Below the pieces are notes generated by a model. That model was not told the DNA's origin and did no database searches. It saw only the letters and a program-made list of their open reading frames with translations. A stretch of 11,111 bases of DNA from Candidatus Vogelbacteria bacterium (GTDB taxonomy: Bacteria > Patescibacteria > Paceibacteria > UBA9973 > UBA12445), in contig JACQCW010000028.1 in assembly GCA_016201425.1 (NCBI GenBank), forward strand, positions 1-11,111, given 5' to 3'. The stretch's first letter is position 1, and the number at the start of each line of letters is the position of its first letter. The position numbers and the translations under genes were made by a program. Shown piece by piece: positions 1 through 5,972 of the stretch.

Positions 1-551
1 GACTATTACTGACTGGCGGTGACGACGTCAATGCTACTTGCTATGGGGAAACCTGCTCAACGCTTGTTAAAAATACAGACGACGAGCGAGACAAAATTGA
101 ATTACTTTTATTGAAGATTGCCATAGAAAGAAATATACCAGTTTTAGGTATCTGCCGCGGTCTACAAATAATGAACATCGGCCTGGGCGGAACACTACAT
201 CAGGATTTGTATACTGAATGGAGTCAAAAAATACAACACAATAATCCTGATAAAGAACGAGACTATCTCGCACATTCTGTCATGTTAGAAAAAACATCGA
301 AACTTTTCTCGATCATCGGTAAAGAAACACTTTTAGTAAATAGCCTCCATCACCAAGGAGTCGAAAAGCTGGGCGTGGGACTTACCACTTCAGCCACCGC
401 CGAGGATGGACTTATTGAAGGTATAGAAAATCCGTCACTTCAATTTTTCATCGGAGTACAATGGCATCCCGAAGAGCTTTTGAAGGATAACCCTCTATGG
501 CTGAAACTCTTTAACACTTTTATTACCGAAGCATCTAAAACCACGGAATGA
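1..551 (+). CDS. Class I glutamine amidotransferase-like peptidase C26 (gamma-glutamyl hydrolase type), 5' partial
   Basis: The reading frame is open from base 3 to a TGA at 549-551, so the N-terminus lies off the left edge. About 182 residues are visible, against roughly 230-250 for the family. The visible part starts LLTGGDDVNATCYGE, then RDKIELLLLKIAIERN, then the nucleophile elbow LGICRGLQIMN with GGTLHQD behind it. This is the classic C26 order. The nucleophile is the Cys codon at 153-155, and the His/Glu partners are in GVQWHPE (465-473). C26 enzymes such as PuuD cleave gamma-glutamyl amide bonds in the cytosol. The true substrate here cannot be read from sequence. A TTG at 111 could be mistaken for a start, but conserved residues upstream of it (GGDD, YGE) show the gene is longer. 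It overlaps the convergent methyltransferase gene by 17 bases, and no terminator is visible. Family call is secure; substrate unknown. Confidence 0.93.
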   Translation, partial: LLLTGGDDVNATCYGETCSTLVKNTDDERDKIELLLLKIAIERNIPVLGICRGLQIMNIGLGGTLHQDLYTEWSQKIQHNNPDKERDYLAHSVMLEKTSKLFSIIGKETLLVNSLHHQGVEKLGVGLTTSATAEDGLIEGIENPSLQFFIGVQWHPEELLKDNPLWLKLFNTFITEASKTTE

Positions 552-1467
552 TCTCAGAGATACTTATGGTCTGGTAATACTCGTACCCATTCTTATATTT
601 TTTCTTCAGGCCACATTTCAAAAGATATCTCATCCACTCTTTGTTGTTCAAAACATTGCAAACCTTGAGCGGCACGGTCATTTGGTCTAACTTAATTTCT
701 CGAGCACCAACATCTTTGACCGCCCTTTGCACATCTTTAGAAGACAGACTGGAGAGATTTGTAATAATCACTCCACCGGGATTTAATATTTCTTTGGAAT
801 GGGCTATCAAATAATTTATAAGTCCGGTCCCCTCGTATGGATTATCATCGATACTTCCCTGTCTTGGAATGTATGGTGGATTGCAAACGAGTACATCAAA
901 CTTCTTTCCCTGAATATATTTAATCGCATCGCCACAAACAAATTTGGCACGCTGATCTTTAATATTATCTTTTGATGATTGGATGGCATTCGGGTTCAGA
1001 TCAACAAGAGTGATCACGTTAATCCCAGAGAATCTTTCAAGTATATATTTTGAAATAAAGCCCGAGCCAGGTCCAATCTCTATTACAGATTTACCATTAA
1101 ATAATTCGGGATCTAATTTATTTAATGCACGACAAAATAAGAGTGTGTCTATGTTTGGACCCCATACACCCTTATATCTCCCTTGCTCGAAACTCAACTT
1201 GACTCCATTATACTCAGTAACTTTCACTGATGATTCGAGAAGTTTAACTAAAGTATCGCGAACTGTCGGCTTAAACTTGCCTATCTTAAAAATATCTGTC
1301 ACGAGCACCGGATTTTTAATCGTGGCCACAAATAGTTCGCGCCCATCTGGATAATCATAAATCCTATTTCCATTCCCGTCCTTATCCAACCCCATAACCG
1401 AGGCCAACTCATGACCGTTAGCATATATCTTTTGCTCCTTAAGATCTATTGAAAATCTTGTAATCAT
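535..1467 (-). CDS. HemK/PrmC-like class I SAM-dependent methyltransferase
   Basis: A 310-residue protein from the ATG at 1467. A class I methyltransferase core sits in the second half: motif I VIEIGPGSGF (about residues 128-137), the acidic end of beta 2 in LVDLN (Asp156), an Asp in GDA, then motif IV NPPY (196-199). NPPY is typical of enzymes that methylate amide or exocyclic nitrogens, including the release-factor glutamine methyltransferases HemK/PrmC. The N-terminal ~120 residues do not look like the PrmC helical domain, so the substrate may differ. An in-frame TTG at 1512 would add 15 residues; it has only a weak CAGG upstream. The ATG was preferred because the extension (FLYYCL) looks non-conserved and hydrophobic. 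Neither start has a good SD. The gene is convergent with the peptidase gene and overlaps its last 17 bases. Confidence 0.87.
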   Translation of the reverse strand: MITRFSIDLKEQKIYANGHELASVMGLDKDGNGNRIYDYPDGRELFVATIKNPVLVTDIFKIGKFKPTVRDTLVKLLESSVKVTEYNGVKLSFEQGRYKGVWGPNIDTLLFCRALNKLDPELFNGKSVIEIGPGSGFISKYILERFSGINVITLVDLNPNAIQSSKDNIKDQRAKFVCGDAIKYIQGKKFDVLVCNPPYIPRQGSIDDNPYEGTGLINYLIAHSKEILNPGGVIITNLSSLSSKDVQRAVKDVGAREIKLDQMTVPLKVCNVLNNKEWMRYLLKCGLKKKYKNGYEYYQTISISEIIPWF

Positions 1468-1527
1468 CAAACAATAGTACAAAAAATAATGGCCAACGTC
1501 TAGACTATCCAACCAACCTGTTCACGA

Positions 1528-1533
1528 TATAAT
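1528..1533 (+). promoter_or_regulatory. Candidate -10 box for the Clp-like ATPase gene
   Basis: A perfect TATAAT lies here, about 60 bases before the ATPase start, which would give a leader of roughly 56 nt. No good -35 is seen 16-18 bases upstream, and there is no TG extension. The call rests on the -10 alone. Confidence 0.35.
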
Positions 1534-1540
1534 TAAATCA
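1532..1540 (-). promoter_or_regulatory. Possible extended -10 promoter for the methyltransferase gene
   Basis: On the minus strand TGATTTAAT fits an extended -10 (TG-N-TATAAT with one mismatch). It would start transcription near 1525, giving a leader of about 12 nt to the TTG at 1512 or about 58 nt to the ATG at 1467. No -35 box is convincing. On the other strand the overlapping TATAAT at 1528-1533 could serve the downstream Clp-like gene, so the two promoters may share bases. Confidence 0.3.
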
Positions 1541-1583
1541 GATAAGTACATTGAAAAAGGTTAAAGCCCTACTCAAAAAGAAA

Positions 1584-1592
1584 TGGAGGTGA
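1584..1592 (+). promoter_or_regulatory. Strong Shine-Dalgarno of the Clp-like ATPase gene
   Basis: TGGAGGTGA matches the anti-SD of 16S rRNA almost completely and ends 3 bases before the ATG at 1596. It fixes the start. It stands out because most genes in this window have no SD at all. Confidence 0.85.
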
Positions 1593-1595
1593 GTT

Positions 1596-2915
1596 ATGGC
1601 TATCAAAGAAAGTTGGATCAAGCTAGATGTTGATTCGCCCGGCAATTCAGCGCGCAGGCTTGGAGAATTTCTGCAAGCAAATATCAAGGGACAAAATGAC
1701 GCAATCAAAGACGTTGCGGAAGCGTTAGAAATTAGAACGGCCGGCTTCCAAGAAGATGATAAACCAATCTACCGAGTGCTTTGTATGGGCCCTTCTGGGG
1801 TTGGTAAAACTCTCTTGGCTGAGACGGTATCAAGATTCTTTTTTGGTAATCCGCGTAGCTTCACTCGCATTGCCTGCGAGGCCTACTCAGAGCCGCACGC
1901 GATCGCTAAACTTATCGGATCGCCACCAGGCTATGTAGGCTTTTGGGATACGAGCAAAGACGGCAAGGCATCAATTCCAATTTTGGCACAAGAAAGCATT
2001 GATAAGTACGCGATCGAATCTCAAGATCAAAACAGAAAGAGATTGGCTCTTCTAAAGAAACTCAATGAAGCTGTAGAGCATGCTGAAAACCTTATCTTCG
2101 GAATTTCGGAGCGCAGATTCTTAGAAAATGCCAAGGATAAAGATCAAGATGAGGACGAGAAAAGCGAAAGAATCCTGAAGAGACTCCTTGAAGAGCGTAT
2201 TAAGTACAAGCTCAAAATCAGTGAGATCACCCAGAGACTACCTGCAACCACAACTCAAAATCCTCTTTCGATCATTCTATTTGATGAGGTCGAGAAGGCT
2301 AGCTCCACCCTCCACAACATCCTTCTAAACATCTTAGAAAAGGCTGAATTAACTTTGGCCAACGGTAATGTCACTCGATTCAACAACACGATCATTATCA
2401 TGACCTCGAATGCCAACTCCAAGGTAATCGCTGACTTAATTTCGAAGAAGCCGAAGATGGGATTCAGAGCTGACGACTCCGAAAAGAAGAATATCAATAT
2501 CGATGCGCAGATCTACGAGAAGTCTATGGATGCCGCAAGACGATTCTTCTCACCAGAATTTTTGGCGCGTTTCGATCGAATCAGCGTATTCAGACCACTT
2601 TCTGAAGCAATTCTCTCTGAAATCTTTGATCTCGAACTCTCAAAATTTGAAGACGCATTCTTGAAACCCCTTGCCATCATTCTTGATATGGATAAGACAG
2701 TCAAGCAATTCATCTTAAGAGAGGCCACCGACCATCCACAAAACGGCGCACGACTTTTGAAGAGCAAGATCTATAAGTATCTTAAGAAGCAGCTCGGACG
2801 TCTCAAGAACCGTGGAGAGCTCACACAAGGCACCGTTCTCCATCTCATCATGGATCAGAACAACAGAACTGTAGAGTTCTACAAGGAGTCAGGACCTCCT
2901 CAGATCCCAACATAG
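1596..2915 (+). CDS. Stand-alone Clp D2-type AAA+ ATPase (ClpA/ClpC/ClpB-like)
   Basis: A 439-residue cytosolic AAA+ protein with one ATPase module and no Clp N-domain or D1 ring. Hallmarks in order: Walker A GPSGVGKT (65-72), substrate pore loop LIGSPPGYVGF (106-116), Walker B IILFDE (226-231), sensor 1 TSN (270-272), FFSPEFLARFD with the arginine finger near Arg325, and sensor 2 GAR (384-386). These match the second ring of Clp unfoldases rather than ClpX. Two things are odd. About 85-95 extra residues, charged and helical, separate pore loop and Walker B (about 128-222), where Clp proteins have some 25. The tripeptide MGF (288-290) sits after sensor 1, where ClpC has VGF and ClpA has IGL for docking ClpP. 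I infer an ATP-driven unfoldase, possibly a ClpP partner; no clpP is in view. It has a perfect SD, its own terminator, and no ATA among about 40 Ile codons, suggesting high expression. Confidence 0.93.
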   Translation: MAIKESWIKLDVDSPGNSARRLGEFLQANIKGQNDAIKDVAEALEIRTAGFQEDDKPIYRVLCMGPSGVGKTLLAETVSRFFFGNPRSFTRIACEAYSEPHAIAKLIGSPPGYVGFWDTSKDGKASIPILAQESIDKYAIESQDQNRKRLALLKKLNEAVEHAENLIFGISERRFLENAKDKDQDEDEKSERILKRLLEERIKYKLKISEITQRLPATTTQNPLSIILFDEVEKASSTLHNILLNILEKAELTLANGNVTRFNNTIIIMTSNANSKVIADLISKKPKMGFRADDSEKKNINIDAQIYEKSMDAARRFFSPEFLARFDRISVFRPLSEAILSEIFDLELSKFEDAFLKPLAIILDMDKTVKQFILREATDHPQNGARLLKSKIYKYLKKQLGRLKNRGELTQGTVLHLIMDQNNRTVEFYKESGPPQIPT

Positions 2916-2923
2916 GCCTATTT

Positions 2924-2953
2924 CCCCGTCACAAAAGTGCCGGGGATTTTTCT
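2924..2953 (+). terminator. Rho-independent terminator after the Clp-like ATPase gene
   Basis: CCCCG-T-CAC-AAAA-GTG-C-CGGGG forms a hairpin with one mismatched pair, followed by ATTTTTCT. It lies 9 bases after the stop codon. On the minus strand the same hairpin is followed by AAATAG rather than a T run, so it should act only rightward, although it also sits at the end of the convergent HAD gene. Confidence 0.88.
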
Positions 2954-3539
2954 ATAAATTATTTAAGTAAAATTCAAGACTCTTATCTGACGTCACAAGA
3001 TACGCTGTCCCACCTAGATGTGCAAAAACCTTGCACACATTATTTGAATCGTCTAAGACAATGCAATTTTTTATAGGCACATTATATTTCTCTACATATT
3101 TTAAAAACAGTTCTCCATCATTATCTGTCTTGTGCATACCCTCATGAAAAGAATTGCTGATGTGATCAAAATATTTATCGAGATCAAGCGATGGATGTGT
3201 AAACCGACTAAAGCTGTCCATATTACCGGTTATAAGCATTACGATAAATCTGTCGCGCAAATTATTTAACCTCCCTAGGATCTCTCGCGAAACTGTCATT
3301 GTTCTACAATCTTCAACAAAGAGATCCCATAACTCATCGTACGGAACACCAACCTTCTCAGCGACCTTCTTATTTATTTCTTCAGCCGAGTAGTGCCCTC
3401 GCATCCAGTCATTAACGAGAGTTTTATCGTTTCGAAAAATAAAATCCTGTACCTGTTCATACTTATCTAAAGGCAAACTCCTCCAATATCTATCAAAGCA
3501 GAGCACTCCATCAAAATCACAGAAGAGAACTGGTTTCAT
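2952..3539 (-). CDS. HAD-superfamily hydrolase (phosphatase-like)
   Basis: A 195-residue cytosolic HAD protein. Motif I is LFCDFDGVL at the very N-terminus, with nucleophile Asp8 and general acid Asp10. Motif II is LITGN (Thr104). The motif III Lys is probably Lys137 in MHKTDNDGELF, and motif IV is IVLDDSNNV (Asp163, Asp164). A helical cap (about residues 18-90) lies between motifs I and II, as in subfamily I haloacid-dehalogenase and phosphoglycolate-phosphatase-like members. All four motifs are intact, so it is probably an active phosphomonoesterase; its substrate is not readable. It is the last gene of the likely minus-strand transcript, 23 bases after the zinc-ribbon gene. There is no SD; the leader before the ATG is A-rich. 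Confidence 0.88.
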   Translation of the reverse strand: MKPVLFCDFDGVLCFDRYWRSLPLDKYEQVQDFIFRNDKTLVNDWMRGHYSAEEINKKVAEKVGVPYDELWDLFVEDCRTMTVSREILGRLNNLRDRFIVMLITGNMDSFSRFTHPSLDLDKYFDHISNSFHEGMHKTDNDGELFLKYVEKYNVPIKNCIVLDDSNNVCKVFAHLGGTAYLVTSDKSLEFYLNNL

Positions 3540-3562
3540 TTTTTATGTACTCGACCGCAAAT

Positions 3563-3877
3563 CTATAACTTAGCCATTACGGAATTATATTCCTCTTCAC
3601 TCGATTGCTCTCCCTCAATGCATACATCGTGGTGAGCCATCCAATACGGCAGAGTATTCATGTTCCTTCTGGTCAACCTCTCGGCAAGAGCGCGATCGCC
3701 ACCTGCTACCGCACCAAGATACCATTGCACTCCGCCCTCAAATATCTCGGCTGGTGTCTTCAGTTTGCCGTCCGACAAATCGTGAACGCACACAAGCCCC
3801 TCGGCTGTTTCTAATCCTACAAACTTCTCATGTTCCCCCTCAAGCGGCATCCCGCACGTTATGCATGACTTATCCAT
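3563..3877 (-). CDS. Small zinc-ribbon protein of the CxxCGMPL type
   Basis: A 104-residue protein opening with CITCGMPL (Cys5, Cys8). It continues with LVCVHD (Cys30, His32) and DGKLKTPAEIFEGGVQWYL, then a helical tail ending RNMNTLPYW. The order CxxCGMP, 'YCxxC', DGKL..EE..EG matches the 'putative zinc ribbon' family. Members often carry a CxxC in the second knuckle; here it reads C-x-H, so zinc may be bound by Cys3His or the site may be weakened. The biochemical role of this family is not established, and I assign none. The gene lies 27 bases after the SET-domain gene and 23 before the HAD gene, without an SD, consistent with co-transcription. Confidence 0.75.
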   Translation of the reverse strand: MDKSCITCGMPLEGEHEKFVGLETAEGLVCVHDLSDGKLKTPAEIFEGGVQWYLGAVAGGDRALAERLTRRNMNTLPYWMAHHDVCIEGEQSSEEEYNSVMAKL

Positions 3878-3904
3878 AAAATTTATTTAGTTTATAATTT
3901 CTAC

Positions 3905-4303
3905 TTATTTTGATTCAATGTCTCTTCTCCTTAAATCCTCAGCAGTTTCAAACTCTAGGTAATTTTGAGTCAACTCCTCTCCCTTGATAATATCACGGGT
4001 AGCTACTAAGTAAGCATCCTTGTGATCCTTATCCTGAGTGACCGTCGGTTCGTATGAGTGATTGATAAATTTTGAAACATCAAAATCTACATGCCACGTC
4101 CCCTCGTCTTCAATTTTAAATCCCCACCATCTGACCTCATTTTGCTCAGCATCATTTAAAGAATCAAACTGCTCTTGTGTGATATTCAAATCCAACACGA
4201 GACTTGCGGTGTACACAAGTTGCCCCTTCCTCAAATCTTCGTCTGTAAACAAACCGATCCCATGCTTGTTAGACCTATACAATTTATATTTGATGTGAAT
4301 CAT
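3905..4303 (-). CDS. SET-domain protein (candidate protein lysine methyltransferase)
   Basis: A 132-residue protein that is almost entirely a minimal SET domain. It has the N-terminal SET motif KHGIGLFTDEDLRKGQLV (about residues 13-30), the SAM/pseudoknot motif FINHSYEPT (79-87) and the C-terminal GEELTQNYLEFE (108-119), where eukaryotic members usually read GEELTYDY. The Tyr of NY and the NHS core are present, so SAM binding and catalysis look possible. No post-SET Cys cluster is visible. SET enzymes transfer methyl groups from SAM to lysine side chains. The protein target in this bacterium is unknown; ribosomal or DNA-packing proteins are guesses only. The gene lies 22 bases downstream of the membrane-protein gene and lacks an SD. 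Confidence 0.88.
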   Translation of the reverse strand: MIHIKYKLYRSNKHGIGLFTDEDLRKGQLVYTASLVLDLNITQEQFDSLNDAEQNEVRWWGFKIEDEGTWHVDFDVSKFINHSYEPTVTQDKDHKDAYLVATRDIIKGEELTQNYLEFETAEDLRRRDIESK

Positions 4304-4325
4304 CTATTTGTATCACTCATTGACA

Positions 4326-5066
4326 TTACTTGCCCATCTCCTGAACATCTTTTTCCTCAACAATCCTCAACATATCGTTTGCGGTATTCTTACTGAAGTC
4401 CTCACCGAAAATCGACAGATCGTCCAATTGCTTAAGAAGCAAAATGACAAAGAACACCGCCAGGCCAAAAGCAATCTTAAGAACATTTATAAGTAAAGTG
4501 TGGTTAGGGATAAAATTAAAAGAAACGATCATCAGTCCGGCCAATGTATAAGTGAGAGCCCAATGCAAAAGAAGAAGCCTCTGATGATACAGCATTATCA
4601 TCCTTTTCCGTGAAATCTGTAATTGTAAAAAACCTCCTCCAAATGCATCTCCAAATTGACCAAGTTTGTCCGCGTCTTCCCCAATAGCACTATTATAAGC
4701 ATTGAACACATCCGTAATAGTTGTCGATGGATTAACGATGTGATATGCCCAGTTGTTTGAATCTAGTATTTTTCGGTAATGCTTTATCAATGCCTCACTG
4801 ACTCTGTTTTGCACAAACGGAACAGCGCCAGAAATTCTATAAAGTAAAGAAAATGTCCCGTCAGTATTGGAGATCTCTTCCGCGATCGAGGTGTAACGAT
4901 CATTTTGCCTTCCGATAAAGTAACCCGAAAATAGGGTGAAAAAGAAAGTGATAGCTACAATAATATCCGAATAGTCGTTTACATCCAAATTGATCTTAAA
5001 AACGTACCAAGAATATATGACTAGAAACAGACCCACATACAAAGCTAGTAAAATCTTTGATCTCAT
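4326..5066 (-). CDS. Four-helix integral membrane protein, possibly DUF4239/bestrophin-like
   Basis: A 246-residue protein with two N-terminal membrane helices (about 5-23 and 34-51), a soluble central domain of about 110 residues, and two C-terminal helices (about 164-186 and 190-212) before a charged tail. The segment after helix 2 (SGYFIGRQNDRY, then an acidic stretch and FSLLYRISG) and the 2+2 helix layout resemble the DUF4239 'bestrophin-like' family. That is recognition from memory and moderate at best. If right, a channel-like role is possible but unproven. There is no signal-peptide cleavage site. It is the first gene of the minus-strand set, with an extended -10 promoter about 27 bases before its ATG. 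The leader is A/T-rich with no SD. Confidence 0.75.
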   Translation of the reverse strand: MRSKILLALYVGLFLVIYSWYVFKINLDVNDYSDIIVAITFFFTLFSGYFIGRQNDRYTSIAEEISNTDGTFSLLYRISGAVPFVQNRVSEALIKHYRKILDSNNWAYHIVNPSTTITDVFNAYNSAIGEDADKLGQFGDAFGGGFLQLQISRKRMIMLYHQRLLLLHWALTYTLAGLMIVSFNFIPNHTLLINVLKIAFGLAVFFVILLLKQLDDLSIFGEDFSKNTANDMLRIVEEKDVQEMGK

Positions 5067-5092
5067 TTTGTTTAAATTAATTTGTATGACCC

Positions 5093-5101
5093 ATTATATC
5101 A
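5093..5101 (-). promoter_or_regulatory. Extended -10 promoter for the membrane/SET/zinc-ribbon/HAD genes
   Basis: On the minus strand TGATATAAT is a perfect extended -10 (TG-N-TATAAT). Transcription would start near 5086, leaving a ~20-nt leader to the ATG at 5066. No -35 box is recognisable at 17 bases, which is tolerated by extended -10 promoters. It separates this gene set from the upstream kinase-like gene. Confidence 0.55.
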
Positions 5102-5140
5102 CAAGACAAAAAGCTCTCCGTTTTAAGAAGGACTGTTGCT

Positions 5141-5878
5141 TCATATATCTTTCTCTAACTCACCCTCCAGTTTTTTCTTCCACATCTTTAGCTGAAATTC
5201 CTGCAGCGGACTCTGAAAGTAACGGCCTACGGCACCCATTACACTACCCGCTCGCTCGTCCGCATTGGCAGCTGTATCAACAAAGAAAACGCGCCTCCCT
5301 TCCTTGTTGGGCTTTTTTGAAATAAAAATATTACTCGAATACCTCGGGTGCGCTGCGAGCCCACCCAAAATAACCCGATAGCTTGAATTTTCAAAATCTG
5401 GAGTCCTCAAAAAATCCGGTTTAACCTTTCCCTCCTCCCTCGTTGTCTTAAGTATTTTCATTGCCACCTCGGCAAACTCCGAAAGCTGTCGAACGACTTC
5501 CTTATCTTTAAAAATCTCCTCATCAGTCCACTTTTCAACCGGCGTTCCTTCGATAAATTTTTGCAATCTAAATCCTTGCGCGGGATGATCAGCGCTTATT
5601 CTTGCCTTGAAGTAGAGGGTGTCGGGAACAAACTTCCCAAATCCAGGGAAGTTCTTGAGATAATTGTAAAACTCCTGATTCGCCTTCATCTCCGAATCTG
5701 TAGCAAAAGCTTCTTTACGCACCTGCTTTAAAGCAACGAGATTTTCCTGATTTCTCGGATCGCTTACCAGCGTCTTCCACACCGTCGATTCCCCGGCCTC
5801 GACAAGCTTTCCAGATTCCTTAATTTTAAGCGGTAGCTCATTATTCTCTGGCAACGATTCCGATTTAAATGATTCCAC
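5141..5878 (-). CDS. Degenerate protein-kinase-fold protein (pseudokinase-like)
   Basis: A 245-residue protein whose order of elements suggests a kinase or aminoglycoside-phosphotransferase fold: a glycine-poor loop GESTVWK (29-35), beta 3 VALKQ with Lys51 in the VAIK position, a helix with Glu69 that could pair with it, a hinge-like RLQKFIEGTPV (104-114), then SSNIFIS (181-187) and VFFVDTA (198-203), with Asp201 in the DFG position. The catalytic-loop Asp (HRD or HGD) is not visible; the matching stretch reads LAAHPRYSSNIFI. The Asn and the metal-binding Asp seem kept, but the base does not. It may bind nucleotide without transferring phosphate, or use another residue. The start is a GTG at 5878, because the frame matches and the promoter leaves only about 2 nt of leader. 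Fold call is moderate; function unknown. Confidence 0.7.
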   Translation of the reverse strand: MESFKSESLPENNELPLKIKESGKLVEAGESTVWKTLVSDPRNQENLVALKQVRKEAFATDSEMKANQEFYNYLKNFPGFGKFVPDTLYFKARISADHPAQGFRLQKFIEGTPVEKWTDEEIFKDKEVVRQLSEFAEVAMKILKTTREEGKVKPDFLRTPDFENSSYRVILGGLAAHPRYSSNIFISKKPNKEGRRVFFVDTAANADERAGSVMGAVGRYFQSPLQEFQLKMWKKKLEGELEKDI

Positions 5879-5885
5879 ATTGAGA

Positions 5886-5914
5886 ATTATATAATTAAGC
5901 TACACGATTGGCAA
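5886..5914 (-). promoter_or_regulatory. Sigma70-type promoter for the kinase-like gene
   Basis: On the minus strand, -35 TTGCCA (5914 to 5909), a 17-bp spacer and a perfect -10 TATAAT (5891 to 5886). The start site should fall near 5880, within about 2 bases of the GTG start at 5878, so the mRNA would be essentially leaderless. The -35 occupies nearly the same bases as the -35 of the rightward promoter. Confidence 0.7.
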
Positions 5915-5936
5915 AATTAGTAACATCTGATAATCT
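5908..5936 (+). promoter_or_regulatory. Promoter of the orphan gene at 5973 (shared promoter type)
   Basis: -35 TTGGCA (5908-5913), a 17-bp spacer, and an extended -10 TGATAATCT (5928-5936). The same architecture and much of the same sequence recur upstream of tRNA-Gln (6399-6427), including the 12-base block GATTGGCAAAAT. That recurrence supports the reading. Confidence 0.6.
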
Positions 5937-5960
5937 TTTGGAAGCTAGAGTTCTTTTAAC

Positions 5961-5968
5961 AAGGAGGT
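5961..5968 (+). promoter_or_regulatory. Strong Shine-Dalgarno of the orphan gene
   Basis: AAGGAGGT lies 4 bases before the ATG at 5973. It is one of only two full SD sequences in the window and fixes the start of a gene that has no recognisable family. Confidence 0.85.
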
Positions 5969-5972
5969 TAAA

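Noticed and set aside
549..551. UGA reassigned as Gly or Trp, as in some CPR lineages
   Set aside because: UGA ends the peptidase, cupin and kinase-like genes at positions that fit family length and gene spacing, and Trp is coded by TGG throughout.
983..1354. Open frame of 123 codons on the plus strand
   Set aside because: It is antisense to the methyltransferase, whose motifs are clear; it has no SD and no protein-like motifs.
5105..5140. Possible terminator after the kinase-like gene (minus strand)
   Set aside because: There is a TTTTT run, but the only stems before it (AGC/GCT and TCC/GGA) are short and split by an uneven internal loop, so I do not call it.
5885..5896. 12-bp palindrome AATTATATAATT as an operator
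   Set aside because: It coincides with the -10 box TATAAT, and a self-complementary AT run is expected there, so no separate repressor site can be claimed.
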